Counted from the stretch's first letter, positions 44,402-54,011 are shown. The stretch: 64,000 bases of DNA from Sphingomonas desiccabilis (GCF_004135605.1 NZ_SDPT01000001.1:1364001-1428000); one strand, 5' to 3'. Numbers and translations: made by a program. The notes: generated by a model from the sequence alone, not told the origin.

Positions 44402-46222
44402 GTGGCAGGATGGTCCTCCACGCCGAGTATGCTGCCGCCAATGCCCCCTTCCAGACTGACCCGCTTTTTCGAGCGGCTTCTCTTCTTGGCCATCCGGCGG
44501 CCCCTGCCGCCGGCGGTGCAGTTCGCCATCGCCACCGCGGCGATCATTTTGGTGACGCTGGTACGGGTGCTTTTCGTCACGGTGCTGTTGCCGTGGCTGC
44601 TGTTCATGCCCGCGATCCTGTTGCTGGCGCTCGCCTTTGGCCGCGGCGTCGGCCTCTATGCGACGTTCCTGTCGGCGGTCCTTGCAGGATGGTCGATCGC
44701 GGGGTCGAGCGGCTTTCTCGGACTTGATTTCCTCCAATGGGTCGCGTCCGGCGCCTTCCTGGTGGTGGCGGTCGGCATTGTTCTTCTCGCGTCCGAACTG
44801 CGCGCCTCCTTCGCGCGGGCCGATCATCTGATGCAGGAAGCGCAGTCGGCCCGAGATGCCCTCGCCGCGCGCGAGGCCTTCCTCTCAAGCGTCCTTGCCA
44901 GTTCGGGCGATTGCATCGTCGTCCTTGATCGGGAGGCGAACGTCCTCTTCGTGACGGAGAATGGGCGCCGGGCCCTCGGGCTAGCACAAGAGGCGCAGGT
45001 TCGGGGAAGCCCGTGGCAGGCGCTTTGGCAGGAGGTCGACAGCAATCGCGCGTCCGGCGCCATCGCCGCGGCGTCGGAAGGCCACCGGACCAACTTTGCC
45101 GCCCCCGCCAGAATCTGCGGCGGCGCGCTGCGCTGGTGGGACGTGTCCGTCAGCCCGATTTTGCGGGACGGGGATCAAAGCGGCCAGGTGCTGCTGGTCG
45201 CGCGCGACATAACGGCGAAGCGGGCCGGTCAGCGCGAACGCAACAGGCTGGCGCGCGTCGTGGAGAATAGCGCCGACTTCATCGGGGTCGCCTCGCTGGA
45301 CCAGCGGGTGGAGTTCTTGAACCCGGCCGGCTGCAACATGGTCGGCCTTTCGCCAGAGGCGGCGTGCGAAACCGTGATGCTGGATTACATCTGGCCGGGG
45401 GATGTCGAGCGCCTCCTGGAAGAGGTTCTTCCGGCGATCCGTGATGCGGGCAGCTGGAGCGGCGAGATGAACCTGCGCCACTTCCGAACCGGCGAGCGCA
45501 TCCCGGTCCATTACCTCGGCTTCCGCGTCCAGGAAGAGGACGGCAGCCTTATCGGCTACGGCGCCGTGATGCGCGATTTCAGCGAGGTGGAGCGCGCGCG
45601 CGTCCAACAGCGGCTGCTCAACAACGAATTGAGCCACCGGCTCAAGAACGTCCTGACCATGGTACAGGCGATCGCCGCACAGTCGATCCGCCAGGCCGAA
45701 ACCCTGGAGGACGCCGGTGAAGCCGTAAGTGCCCGCCTGGTGGCGCTGGGTCGGGCGACGGACATCCTCACGGCAACGTCCTGGCAGACGGCGGAGCTTC
45801 AGGCCCTGGTGGCTACCGTGCTGCGGCCACACGGGGCGCTCAGCCGCCGCATCAAGGTCGATGGCCCCAGCGTGGCGGTCAATCCGCGCGCTGCCCTGGC
45901 GCTTGCGCTGGCGATCCACGAGCTCACCACGAATGCGATCAAATATGGGGCACTTTCGAATGAAACGGGGGAGGTGTCGCTGAAATGGTGGATTGCCGGC
46001 GGAGCCATCCCCGCCGATCAGCGTTTGCTGCTCACCTGGCGTGAAACGGGGGGTCCTTATGTCACGCCACCTGCTCGAAGAGGTTTTGGATCCGTAATGA
46101 TCGAGCGCTCGCTCAAGGCGTATTTCCGGGCGGAGGTGATGCTCGACTTCCGCCCCGAAGGGATCGTGCTGACGCTGAATGCGCCGCTGGCCGAGGCGAT
46201 TGCGACGGATCGGGCGGAATGA
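44402..46222 (+). CDS. HWE-type PAS sensor histidine kinase
   Basis: A 606-residue membrane kinase. About four membrane helices lie between residues 35 and 131, followed by two PAS domains (about 155-275 and 285-397) and an HWE-family kinase core. The phospho-accepting H412 sits in LSHRLKNVLTMVQ, the N-box is HELTTNAIKYGAL, and the diagnostic Trp-x-Glu is in LLTWRETGG. HWE kinases are common in alphaproteobacteria and often act in light, redox or general stress signalling. The GTG at 44402 is favoured by a ggggag ribosome-binding site 7 bases upstream; ATG codons at 44429 and 44441 are alternatives. Its stop overlaps the receiver gene (ATGA). Confidence 0.92.
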   Translation: MAGWSSTPSMLPPMPPSRLTRFFERLLFLAIRRPLPPAVQFAIATAAIILVTLVRVLFVTVLLPWLLFMPAILLLALAFGRGVGLYATFLSAVLAGWSIAGSSGFLGLDFLQWVASGAFLVVAVGIVLLASELRASFARADHLMQEAQSARDALAAREAFLSSVLASSGDCIVVLDREANVLFVTENGRRALGLAQEAQVRGSPWQALWQEVDSNRASGAIAAASEGHRTNFAAPARICGGALRWWDVSVSPILRDGDQSGQVLLVARDITAKRAGQRERNRLARVVENSADFIGVASLDQRVEFLNPAGCNMVGLSPEAACETVMLDYIWPGDVERLLEEVLPAIRDAGSWSGEMNLRHFRTGERIPVHYLGFRVQEEDGSLIGYGAVMRDFSEVERARVQQRLLNNELSHRLKNVLTMVQAIAAQSIRQAETLEDAGEAVSARLVALGRATDILTATSWQTAELQALVATVLRPHGALSRRIKVDGPSVAVNPRAALALALAIHELTTNAIKYGALSNETGEVSLKWWIAGGAIPADQRLLLTWRETGGPYVTPPARRGFGSVMIERSLKAYFRAEVMLDFRPEGIVLTLNAPLAEAIATDRAE

Positions 46223-46596
46223 TGGCACAGCGGGCGCCGATCACGCAGCGAACGATCCTGATCGTGGAGGATGAAGTTCTCTTCCGCCTTGAGCTGGCGG
46301 ACCTATTCGAAGCGTCCGGCTATCGGGTCGTGGAGGCGGGCGATGCCGACGAGGCGATCGCGATCCTGGACGACGATCCTTCGATCTCGATCGTACTGAC
46401 GGACATCCAGATGCCGGGCGCGATGGACGGCCTGCGTCTCGCCCACCATGTCCGGGACCGCTTCCCGCCGGTGTCGCTGGTGATCGCGTCTGGTGCGCTG
46501 CGCCCAAGCGCGTCCGAGCTGCCGGAGCGCAGTCTCTACCTCGCAAAGCCGTTCAACCCGTTCAAGCTGCTGCGGCAATTGAACGAGGCTGCCTAA
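46219..46596 (+). CDS. Receiver-only response regulator
   Basis: A 125-residue single-domain receiver. The acidic pocket (VEDE, 16-19) and phospho-acceptor D62 (LTDIQMPG) are present, with a conserved K in YLAKPFNPF near the end. It has no output domain, so it must pass its signal to another protein or act as a phosphate sink. It overlaps the HWE kinase gene by ATGA and is almost certainly its partner. Its stop overlaps the convergent MarR gene by 4 bases. Confidence 0.92.
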   Translation: MMAQRAPITQRTILIVEDEVLFRLELADLFEASGYRVVEAGDADEAIAILDDDPSISIVLTDIQMPGAMDGLRLAHHVRDRFPPVSLVIASGALRPSASELPERSLYLAKPFNPFKLLRQLNEAA

Positions 46597-47078
46597 TCGC
46601 TCCCAGGGGCCTTCGACCGTTCGGCGCGGGGTTCAAGGCCACCCTGCTCCTCCAGAGCATCCGCTGCCCGCCCCAGCTTCGCCAGCATCTCCCGGAATTG
46701 GGACCGCTCTTCTTCGTCTAGAACTCCGAAGATCACGTCGTTGAGCCGCAGGCGGAGTGGTTCTGCTGCCGCCACCGCCGCCTCCCCAGCCGATGTCAGC
46801 GAAATTCGCTTCACCCGCCGGTCCATCGGGTCCGGAGTGCGTCGAACCAGGCCATCACGCTCCAACCCCTCGATCGCCTCGCTGACGGTACGGGGCGAGT
46901 GGCCGAAGACGCTCGCGATGTCGGCTGCGCGCGGGCTGTTGTGCTCGCACCGCAGGTACATCAGCAGCTTCATCCGTGCGACCGAGACGCCTTGCCCCGC
47001 TAAGTGCGCGTCCGCGATCCGTCGCAGGCGGAGGAACAAGCGACCGAAGTCGCTGATGAGACTGTCTGTGTCCGTCAT
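46593..47078 (-). CDS. MarR-family transcriptional regulator
   Basis: A 161-residue winged helix-turn-helix protein. The DNA-binding segment (RAADIASVFGHSPRTVSEAIEGLERDGLVRR) and the wing with the DPMDRRVKRISLT pattern are typical of MarR regulators. The gene is divergent from the EmrA-EmrB-NodT efflux operon, the usual position for a local repressor that releases on binding a drug or phenolic ligand. The ATG at 47078 (MTDTDSLI) is chosen; another ATG at 47096 would add six residues. Confidence 0.9.
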   Translation of the reverse strand: MTDTDSLISDFGRLFLRLRRIADAHLAGQGVSVARMKLLMYLRCEHNSPRAADIASVFGHSPRTVSEAIEGLERDGLVRRTPDPMDRRVKRISLTSAGEAAVAAAEPLRLRLNDVIFGVLDEEERSQFREMLAKLGRAADALEEQGGLEPRAERSKAPGSD

Positions 47079-47170
47079 TTCGTGAGGGCCCTCCATAAAG
47101 AGGCTTGCTTTGCGCTGCAACAGCGAGCAGGTGCGCCCGTCAGTCAGTCAAGAAAAGCTAAGGCAGGTAT
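47079..47170. promoter_or_regulatory. Divergent MarR / efflux operon control region
   Basis: This 92-base gap must hold both promoters. It contains an inverted repeat cgctg-caa-cagcg (47113-47125), a likely MarR-type operator half-site pair, and a (gtca)3 tandem just downstream. No clear -35/-10 pair was found. Confidence 0.4.
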
Positions 47171-48358
47171 ATGGCCGAGCGACACGAGCAGCCGACCGAC
47201 GCGCCCCAAGACTCGATGCGCGCGGACGAGCAGAACGAGAGCAATCCCCCCTCTCCGCGCAAGAAGCGCACGATCCGCATCGTCCTGATCATCATTCTCG
47301 GAATTGTGCTGGTTGGCGGATTGCTGTGGTTCATCCAGTATCGCAGCGTCGGGCGCTTCATGCAGAACACGGATGACGCCTATATTCAGGCGGACGCAGT
47401 GATCGTCTCGCCCAAGGTTGCGGGCTATGTGGAACGGGTGTTCGTCGCGGACAATCAGCAGGTGCGCGCCGGTCAGCCGCTGCTCCAGATCGATCCGGGC
47501 GACTATCGCGCGCGCGCGGAGCAGTTCCAGGCTCAGATCGATGTTGCGGAGGCGAACGCCGAAGGCGTGCGTGCCCAGATCCGTGAGCAGGGCGCCGCCA
47601 TCGAGCGCGCGCAGGCGGAGCTCGGCGCCGCCCGTACGCGCGCCAATTTCGCCAATGCGGAAGTCGCGCGGTACAGGCCGCTTGCGGCAAGTGGCGCGGA
47701 GAGTCGCGAGCGCCTGGCGCAACTGGAGAACGAAGCGCGTCAGGCCAATGCGCAGGTCGCCAGCGCCGAAGCGGCCCTGAGCAGTGCACGTCGCCGGGTC
47801 GGCACGCTCACCGCCCAGGTCAGCCAGGCGCTGTCCCAGGGCAACGCGGCGCGTGCGCAGCTCGCAAGCGCGGAGAGCGACGTCGGATCCACCCTGATCC
47901 GCGCCAGCATCGATGGCCGCATCGGGGACAAGACGGTGCGTGTCGGCCAGTATCTGCAGCCGGCCACCCGGACGATGTCGATCGTGCCCACCAGACAGCT
48001 CTACGTGGAGGCGAACTTCAAGGAGACGCAGCTGGGCCTGATGCGCGTCGGCCAGCCGGTCAGGCTCGAGGTCGACGCCCTCCCGGGGGTCGAGATCCAC
48101 GGCCGTGTCGAAAGCGTGTCGCCGGGCACCGGGGCGCAGTTCTCCGTGCTGCCGCCGCAGAATGCCACGGGCAACTTCACCAAGATCGTGCAGCGCGTGC
48201 CGGTCCGCATCGCGATCGACGCCGGGCCGGAAACGCTCAAGCTGCTGGTTCCGGGCATGTCGGTAAGCCCCACCGTCGACACGCGTTCGGCCCGCGATGC
48301 GCGAGACCGGATCAAGAAGGAACAGGAACGCTACAACGAGCAGCGGGGCCATGACTAA
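47171..48358 (+). CDS. emrA: EmrA/HlyD-type efflux periplasmic adaptor
   Basis: A 395-residue membrane fusion protein that links an inner-membrane pump to an outer-membrane channel. It has one N-terminal membrane helix (about 35-57), the biotinyl-lipoyl-like segment starting at NTDDAYIQADAVIVSPKV, a long Ala/Arg/Glu-rich coiled-coil hairpin (about 105-235) and a beta-barrel part. The ATG at 47171 follows a taaggcagg ribosome-binding site. It overlaps emrB by 8 bases. Confidence 0.92.
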   Translation: MAERHEQPTDAPQDSMRADEQNESNPPSPRKKRTIRIVLIIILGIVLVGGLLWFIQYRSVGRFMQNTDDAYIQADAVIVSPKVAGYVERVFVADNQQVRAGQPLLQIDPGDYRARAEQFQAQIDVAEANAEGVRAQIREQGAAIERAQAELGAARTRANFANAEVARYRPLAASGAESRERLAQLENEARQANAQVASAEAALSSARRRVGTLTAQVSQALSQGNAARAQLASAESDVGSTLIRASIDGRIGDKTVRVGQYLQPATRTMSIVPTRQLYVEANFKETQLGLMRVGQPVRLEVDALPGVEIHGRVESVSPGTGAQFSVLPPQNATGNFTKIVQRVPVRIAIDAGPETLKLLVPGMSVSPTVDTRSARDARDRIKKEQERYNEQRGHD

Positions 48359-49907
48359 GCCTGGCCCGGCTGCCGGCGGCGCGCCGGCGAAGGCGGACGC
48401 TGCTGCATGGCTGGCGGTGTTCGCCGGCAGCCTCGGCGCGCTCATGGCGACGTTGGACATCTCCATCGTCAATTCGGCGCTGCCCACCATCCAGGGAGAA
48501 ATCGGCGCGAGCGGGACCGAGGGGACCTGGATCGCAACCTCCTACCTGGTGGCGGAGATCATCATCATCCCGCTGTCCGCCTGGCTGGAGCGGGTGCTGG
48601 GACTTCGGACGCTGCTGCTGATCGCGGCGATCCTGTTCACCGCTTTCTCGATGCTCTGCGGCATCTCCACCAACCTGACCATGATGATCATCGGTCGCGC
48701 GGGCCAGGGGATCACCGGTGGCGCGCTCATCCCCACCGCCATGACGATCATCGCCACACGCCTGCCGCCGCACCAGCAACCGATCGGCACCGCGATGTTC
48801 GGAGTCACCGCCATCCTGGGCCCCGTGCTCGGACCGTTGATCGGAGGGTGGCTGACGGAGAGCATCAGCTGGCACTACGCCTTTTTCCTTAACCTGCCGG
48901 TGGGCGTACTGTTGGTCGCACTGCTGCTGATCGGCCTTCCGCATCAGAAGGCGCACCTGGGGGACCTGCTGCGTGCCGACTGGCTCGGCATCGCGGGCCT
49001 TGCCCTCGGCCTGGGCGGGCTGACCGTGGTGCTGGAGGAAGGGCAGCGGGAACAGTGGTTCCAATCCAGCGAGATCCTTCAGCTGACTGCCCTTTCGATC
49101 TTCGGCTTCGCGCTGCTGTTCGCGGGCCAGTTCCTGGCCGAGCGCCCGGTGATCCGCTTGCGACTGCTGCTCGATCGGCAGTTCGGCAGCGTAGCCCTGA
49201 TGGGCGTGGTCATCGGGATGGTGATCTATGGCACGTCCTACGTCATTCCCCAGTTCCTGGCGACAATCGCCGATTACAACGCGCTGCAATCGGGCAAGAT
49301 CGTGCTGCTGTCCGGCATCCCCAGCTTGATCCTGATGCCCTTCACGCCGCTGATGATCCGGCACGTCGACATCCGCATCGCGGTCGGCGCGGGCCTCGCG
49401 ATCCTGGCGACCAGTTGCTGGATCGACACCGCACTGACGGCGGACTCGACCGGCGGCGCGTTCGTGGATTCGCAGCTGCTGCGCGGCGTCGGCACCATCC
49501 TGGGCTTCCTGTTCCTGAACCAGGCGGCTGTTTCGTCCGTCGGTCCGCAATATGCGGGCGATGCCGCCGGCATCTTCAACGCCGCCCGCAACATCGGCGG
49601 GTCGCTGGCACTCGCGGCCATCGCAACGCTCCAGGACCAGCGGAACTGGCTTCACACCCGCCGGATCGAGGAGACGTTCAACGCCAATTCGGTGGACGTC
49701 CAAAGCTACCTTGCCGGTCTTGGCCAGGCGCTAGGCGGACCCGACGTCGCCCTCCGCCTCGCCGCCCAGACGATCCAGCGCGATGCCATGGTCATGACGT
49801 ACAACGACCTGTTCTGGCTGCTCGCAGTCGGCATCCTGTTCGTGATGCCGCTGGTCCTGTTCCTCCGCCCGCTCCCCAAGGGCGTTTCCCTTGCTGCTGG
49901 TCACTAG
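48351..49907 (+). CDS. emrB: DHA2-family drug:H+ antiporter EmrB
   Basis: A 518-residue MFS pump of the 14-helix DHA2 family. Motif C (GVTAILGPVLGPLIGGWL) marks drug/proton antiporters, and ATLDISIVNSALP near the N-terminus is the DHA2 signature. Substrates are likely hydrophobic drugs or uncouplers. The ATG at 48351 overlaps the emrA stop. The NodT-type outer-membrane gene follows 10 bases after its stop, completing a tripartite pump. Confidence 0.93.
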   Translation: MTKPGPAAGGAPAKADAAAWLAVFAGSLGALMATLDISIVNSALPTIQGEIGASGTEGTWIATSYLVAEIIIIPLSAWLERVLGLRTLLLIAAILFTAFSMLCGISTNLTMMIIGRAGQGITGGALIPTAMTIIATRLPPHQQPIGTAMFGVTAILGPVLGPLIGGWLTESISWHYAFFLNLPVGVLLVALLLIGLPHQKAHLGDLLRADWLGIAGLALGLGGLTVVLEEGQREQWFQSSEILQLTALSIFGFALLFAGQFLAERPVIRLRLLLDRQFGSVALMGVVIGMVIYGTSYVIPQFLATIADYNALQSGKIVLLSGIPSLILMPFTPLMIRHVDIRIAVGAGLAILATSCWIDTALTADSTGGAFVDSQLLRGVGTILGFLFLNQAAVSSVGPQYAGDAAGIFNAARNIGGSLALAAIATLQDQRNWLHTRRIEETFNANSVDVQSYLAGLGQALGGPDVALRLAAQTIQRDAMVMTYNDLFWLLAVGILFVMPLVLFLRPLPKGVSLAAGH

Positions 49908-49917
49908 AGGCTCGCTC

Positions 49918-51405
49918 ATGCGCACCCTGCCGCTTCTCGCCCTTCCCCTGTCGCTCGCCGCCTGCACCATGGGTCCCGATTATGCCGGCCCGCCAGTGAC
50001 GCCGTCTCGCGGCGCCGGGGCAGGCTTTGCCCGAGCGACCGATGCGGTGCAGCCGGCCGCCGTACCCGCAGTGACCGACTGGTGGACGGCTCTTCGCGAT
50101 CCGCAGCTTGATGCGCTGGAACAGCGCGCGCTTGCCGCCAATCCCTCGATCGCGGTCGCACAGGCGCGCGTTCGACAAGCGCGCGGCGCCCTGCGCCTCG
50201 AACGCGCGAACCGGTTGCCGAGCGCAAACGCCAGCGGCAGCTACCTGCACGCAGAGCTGCCGGGCATCGACCTGGGTTCGTTGACGGAGGGCTCGGGTGA
50301 GAGCGGCACTCCCGGCACCGAGGCCGGCGAGAGTAGCGGTGGTGGCGGCAGCACCGGCGTGGACTTCTTCAATCTGGGCTTCGACGCCAGCTGGGAGATC
50401 GACCTGTTCGGCCGGCAGCGTCGCACGGTCGAGGCGGCCCGCGCCGCCGCAGTAGGCGCCGAAGCGAACCTAGCCGATGCGCAGGTCCAACTCACCGCAG
50501 AGGTCGCGCAGACCTATGTGGCCCTGCGCGACCGCCAGGCTCGGATCGCCTTGTCGCAACGGTCTTCCGAGATGCAGCGCCGCATCCTCCGCCTGACCGA
50601 AGAACGCTACGCCCGCGGCACCGTGTCGGCGCTCGACGTCGAGCGCCTCCGGCTTCAGGTCGAGAACACCGACGCCGAGCTGGTACCGCTCAACGCCGAG
50701 GTAGCGAGCTACCTGAACGCGTTGGCGGTCCTGGTCGGGGAAGCGCCCGGTACCCTGGACGCTGAACTGCGCGCTGCTGCTCCCATCCCGCTGGTGCCCG
50801 CACAGGTCGCGGTCGGCGATCCCGCATCGTTGCTGCAGCGGCGGCCCGACATTCGCGCCGCGGAGCGCCAGCTTGCGTCCCGCACCGCCCGGATCGGGGT
50901 TGCGGAGGCAGCGCGCTTTCCCAGCCTGAGCCTGCAGGGGATGCTGGGTCTCGGCGGCACCTCGATCAGCGATGTCGTCGATCCGGACAATCTGGTCGCG
51001 CTCGCCACGCCGATGCTGCGCTGGAACTTCCTGGACTTCGGTCGCGGCCGCGCGCGCGTCGAGCAAGCACAAGGCGAGCGGGACGAGGCCGAAGCGAAGT
51101 ATCGCCAGGCGGTGCTCGGCGCGTTGCGCGATGCCGAAGATGCGCTTGCCCGCTACGGTGCACGGCGGCAGACGCTTGCGAGCCTGGTTCGGGCAAAAGC
51201 ATCGGCAGATCGTGCCTCCGCGCTGATGGACCAGCGTTTCCGCGCAGGGACCGCCACGCTCATCGATACGCTGGACGTGGAGCGTCAGCGGGTTAGCGCC
51301 GAGCAGCAGCTCTCGGTGGCGACCGCTGGCCTCACCACCGACTATGTTGCGCTCCAGAAGGCGCTCGGCCTCGGCTGGGCAGCCCCGAAGCCTGCGGCGC
51401 CCTGA
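49918..51405 (+). CDS. NodT-type outer-membrane efflux lipoprotein
   Basis: A 495-residue TolC-like outer-membrane factor of the NodT group. The signal peptide has a lipobox LSLAAC with lipidated C16. Two repeats of long helices follow, each with the LDALEQRALAANPSIAVAQARVRQARG-type pattern seen here from about residue 62. A Gly/Ser-rich loop (about 115-145) replaces a short turn of the first strand region. The ATG at 49918 is preceded by agagg. It completes the EmrA-EmrB pump. Its 3' end is crossed by a terminator hairpin. Confidence 0.92.
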   Translation: MRTLPLLALPLSLAACTMGPDYAGPPVTPSRGAGAGFARATDAVQPAAVPAVTDWWTALRDPQLDALEQRALAANPSIAVAQARVRQARGALRLERANRLPSANASGSYLHAELPGIDLGSLTEGSGESGTPGTEAGESSGGGGSTGVDFFNLGFDASWEIDLFGRQRRTVEAARAAAVGAEANLADAQVQLTAEVAQTYVALRDRQARIALSQRSSEMQRRILRLTEERYARGTVSALDVERLRLQVENTDAELVPLNAEVASYLNALAVLVGEAPGTLDAELRAAAPIPLVPAQVAVGDPASLLQRRPDIRAAERQLASRTARIGVAEAARFPSLSLQGMLGLGGTSISDVVDPDNLVALATPMLRWNFLDFGRGRARVEQAQGERDEAEAKYRQAVLGALRDAEDALARYGARRQTLASLVRAKASADRASALMDQRFRAGTATLIDTLDVERQRVSAEQQLSVATAGLTTDYVALQKALGLGWAAPKPAAP

Positions 51406-51416
51406 ACGGGCGCCGC
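51394..51416. terminator. Bidirectional hairpin across the efflux operon stop
   Basis: A perfect 9-bp stem (gcggcgccc/gggcgccgc) with loop tgaac that contains the NodT-type gene stop codon. It lies between that gene and convergent DUF808, like the arrangement at the hflX stop. Confidence 0.6.
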
Positions 51417-51430
51417 GGCGCAGGAGCCGC

Positions 51431-52357
51431 TTAGTGGCGGATCTTGTGGAGCGCCGTGGCGATGACCGCGCCAACGACGACACCGAGTGCGCCGGACAGC
51501 AGCGCTGTCAGCAGCCACGCCACGACACCACCGAGCGGCACCGCATGATGGACCGCTTCGGCAAGGTGATGAACGAATTGCGCCGGTGCGGCGAAGCCGA
51601 GCACCTCGGCCCCATGCAGTAGGATGCCTCCGCCGACCCACAGCATCGCTGCAGTTCCGACAACCGACAGGACCTGCATGATGACGGGCATGCTCTTGAC
51701 CATACCGCGCCCGAGCGAACGCACGCCCGCCGAGGACCGCTGGGCAAGGTGGAGCCCGATGTCGTCGAGCTTCACGATCAGGCCGACCACACCATAGACG
51801 CCAACGGTGATCGCGAGGCCGACGACCACCAGCACCAGCGCCTGCGTGAGGATGGAGGAATCCGCCACGTCGGCAAGCGCAATCGCCATGATCTCTGCGG
51901 ACAGGATCAGATCGGTGCGGACGGCGTCGCCGACCTTCGCCTTCTCCAGCGCGCTGGCGTCGACGAAGCCTTCCTCGACGGGGGCCGCATCATGATGCTC
52001 GCCCTTCAGCGCCGCGAGCACCTTCTCGGCGCCTTCGAAGCAGAGGAAGGCGCCGCCCAGCATCAGCAGCGGAGTGATCGCCCAGGGGGCGAAGGCGCTC
52101 AGCAGCAGTGCCGCAGGAAGCAGGATCAGCAGCTTGTTCCGCACCGAGCCGAGCGCGATCTTCGCGATGATCGGCAGCTCGCGCTCGGGCGTGAGGCCGG
52201 TCACGTACCGTGGGGTGACGGCAGCGTCGTCGACCACGACCCCCAGCGCCTTGGATCCCGCCTTCCCGGCGGCTGCACCCACATCGTCCAGCGATGCCGC
52301 CGCCAACTTGGTGAGACCCGCAACATCGTCGAGAAGGGCAACCAGTCCACCGGGCAT
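51431..52357 (-). CDS. DUF808 (YedI-type) membrane protein
   Basis: A 308-residue inner-membrane protein of the DUF808 family, function unknown. The N-terminal block (GGLVALLDDVAGLTKLAAASLDDV) and the central SAEIMAIALADV stretch are family hallmarks. About six hydrophobic segments are visible, around residues 78-92, 94-112, 158-173, 177-198, 224-246 and 271-300. It is convergent with the efflux operon and divergent from the dicarboxylate carrier gene. Confidence 0.88.
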   Translation of the reverse strand: MPGGLVALLDDVAGLTKLAAASLDDVGAAAGKAGSKALGVVVDDAAVTPRYVTGLTPERELPIIAKIALGSVRNKLLILLPAALLLSAFAPWAITPLLMLGGAFLCFEGAEKVLAALKGEHHDAAPVEEGFVDASALEKAKVGDAVRTDLILSAEIMAIALADVADSSILTQALVLVVVGLAITVGVYGVVGLIVKLDDIGLHLAQRSSAGVRSLGRGMVKSMPVIMQVLSVVGTAAMLWVGGGILLHGAEVLGFAAPAQFVHHLAEAVHHAVPLGGVVAWLLTALLSGALGVVVGAVIATALHKIRH

Positions 52358-52582
52358 GTGCTCACCTGTAGCAAGAGGAAGCCGTGCCTAGCCGGGGAAG
52401 TGGCGCCTGCTCAAGCACGCCCTGCGACGAGGGTATCCGCGACCGGTGGGAACAGGCAGCCGCCGGCAATGTTCGGCCAGTCACCGCGAACGGGCACATC
52501 GCCGTTGTAGATGGCGTTCGAAGCGTCCATCCGGCCTGCCTGACACCATCCTCGGGTGGAATGGCAGGAAGAAGAAAGGTCC
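52358..52582. other. Divergent DUF808/dctA intergenic region with leader hairpin
   Basis: The gap is 225 bases. An inverted repeat (cctgcc 52535-52540 with ggcagg 52563-52568, inner cacc/ggtg) forms a stem that ends just before the dctA ribosome-binding site. GGAAC at 52449 with TGTT 16 bases later is a poor EcfG-type match. Nothing else is recognised. Confidence 0.35.
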
Positions 52583-53920
52583 ATGATGTTGCCCTCCCCC
52601 GCCGCCGACGAGCAGCCGGTCTCGCGCAAGCCGTGGTACGGGCACCTGTACGTGCTGGTGCTGACGGCGATCCTCGCAGGCGCGACGCTGGGCCACTTCT
52701 TCCCGGAGACCGGCGCCGCGTTGAAGCCGCTGGGCGATGCCTTCATCAAGTTGGTGAAGATGATCATCGCGCCGGTGATCTTCCTGACCATCGTGACGGG
52801 GATCGCGGGAATGCGTGACCTTGCCTCGGTGGGTCGGGTGGCCGCCAAGGCATTCGCCTACTTCCTGTTCTTCTCGACAATGGCGCTGATCGTCGGCCTG
52901 ATCGTCGCGAACGTCGTGCAGCCAGGCGCGGGACTCGACATCGATCCTGCCACCCTTGATCCCTCCAAGGTCGCCGGCTTTACCACCAAGGCGCACGAGA
53001 CCTCGCTGGTGGGCTTCCTGATGGCGATGATCCCAGACACCATCTTCTCCGCGATGGTGCAGGACAACATCCTGCAGGTCCTGTTCGTCTCGATCCTCTT
53101 CGGGGTGAGCCTCGCAATGGTCGGGGATCGCGGCCAGGGCATCACCGACCTGTTGAACCAGGTGTCGGTGGTCGTCTTCAAGCTCGTCTCGATCGTCATG
53201 AAGGCGGCGCCGTTCGGCGCATTCGGCGCAATGGCCTTCACCATCGGCGCCTATGGCGTCGGGACGCTTGCGAACCTCGCCATGCTGGTGGCGACCTTCT
53301 ACCTCACGTCGGTGGTGTTCGTGCTGGGCGTGCTGGGGATCGTCGCCCGGCTTTGCGGGTTCTCGATCCTCCGCCTGATCGGGTATCTCAAGACGGAGCT
53401 GTTGCTGGTTCTCGGCACCTCGTCGTCCGAGAGCGCGCTCCCCGCGCTGATCGAGAAGATGGAGCGTGCCGGCTGCCCGAAGTCGGTCGTCGGGCTTGTG
53501 GTGCCCACCGGCTACTCGTTCAATTTGGACGGGACCAACATCTACATGACGCTGGCGGCGCTGTTCATCGCGCAGGCGACCGGCGTGCACCTGTCGCTGG
53601 GCGAGCAGCTGCTGCTCCTGAGCGTTGCGATGCTGTCCTCCAAAGGCGCGGCGGGCGTGACGGGCGCGGGGTTCATCACGCTGGCGACAACGCTCTCGAT
53701 CGTCCCCTCGGTCCCCGTCGCCGGAATGGCGCTGATCCTGGGCGTCGACCGGTTCATGAGCGAATGCCGCAGCCTCACCAACTTCATCGGCAACGCGGTC
53801 GCGACGGTGGTCGTGTCGCGCTGGGAAGGCGCTCTCGACCGGGAGCGGTTCGACGCGGCGATGCGCGGCGAGATGCCACGCGTGGACCAGGTCGACCCGC
53901 AGGTCGTGCGTCCCGATTGA
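52583..53920 (+). CDS. dctA: DctA-like C4-dicarboxylate:cation symporter
   Basis: A 445-residue member of the DAACS family that imports succinate, fumarate, malate or related acids with protons or sodium. Membrane helices span the whole length. The signature loops are present: the serine-rich re-entrant [11 protein letters not shown] and the [10 protein letters not shown] motif of helix 7. The ATG at 52583 has a gaagaaagg ribosome-binding site. Glutamate or aspartate transport cannot be excluded, but the sequence style ([20 protein letters not shown]) is DctA-like. No dctBD regulators are adjacent. Confidence 0.88.
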   Translation: MMLPSPAADEQPVSRKPWYGHLYVLVLTAILAGATLGHFFPETGAALKPLGDAFIKLVKMIIAPVIFLTIVTGIAGMRDLASVGRVAAKAFAYFLFFSTMALIVGLIVANVVQPGAGLDIDPATLDPSKVAGFTTKAHETSLVGFLMAMIPDTIFSAMVQDNILQVLFVSILFGVSLAMVGDRGQGITDLLNQVSVVVFKLVSIVMKAAPFGAFGAMAFTIGAYGVGTLANLAMLVATFYLTSVVFVLGVLGIVARLCGFSILRLIGYLKTELLLVLGTSSSESALPALIEKMERAGCPKSVVGLVVPTGYSFNLDGTNIYMTLAALFIAQATGVHLSLGEQLLLLSVAMLSSKGAAGVTGAGFITLATTLSIVPSVPVAGMALILGVDRFMSECRSLTNFIGNAVATVVVSRWEGALDRERFDAAMRGEMPRVDQVDPQVVRPD

Positions 53921-53936
53921 CCGCCCGGACGCACGA

Positions 53937-53965
53937 ACGCCCGCCGGCTCCAAGCCGACGGGCGT
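53937..53965. terminator. Terminator between dctA and rpmE
   Basis: A 13-bp stem (53937-53949 with 53953-53965) with one mismatch that becomes a G-U pair on the minus strand, and a 3-base loop. It lies between the convergent dctA and rpmE. A further GC-rich inverted repeat (53981-54015) overlaps the rpmE stop. Confidence 0.65.
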
Positions 53966-54011
53966 CGTATCTCGTAGGGTAAGCCGATCGCGGGGCGAGC
54001 CCCGCCCGGGC

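Noticed and set aside
52449..52473. Possible EcfG promoter in front of dctA
   Set aside because: GGAAC-N16-TGTT is a poor match, lies 110 bases from the gene and would run through a hairpin; likely chance.
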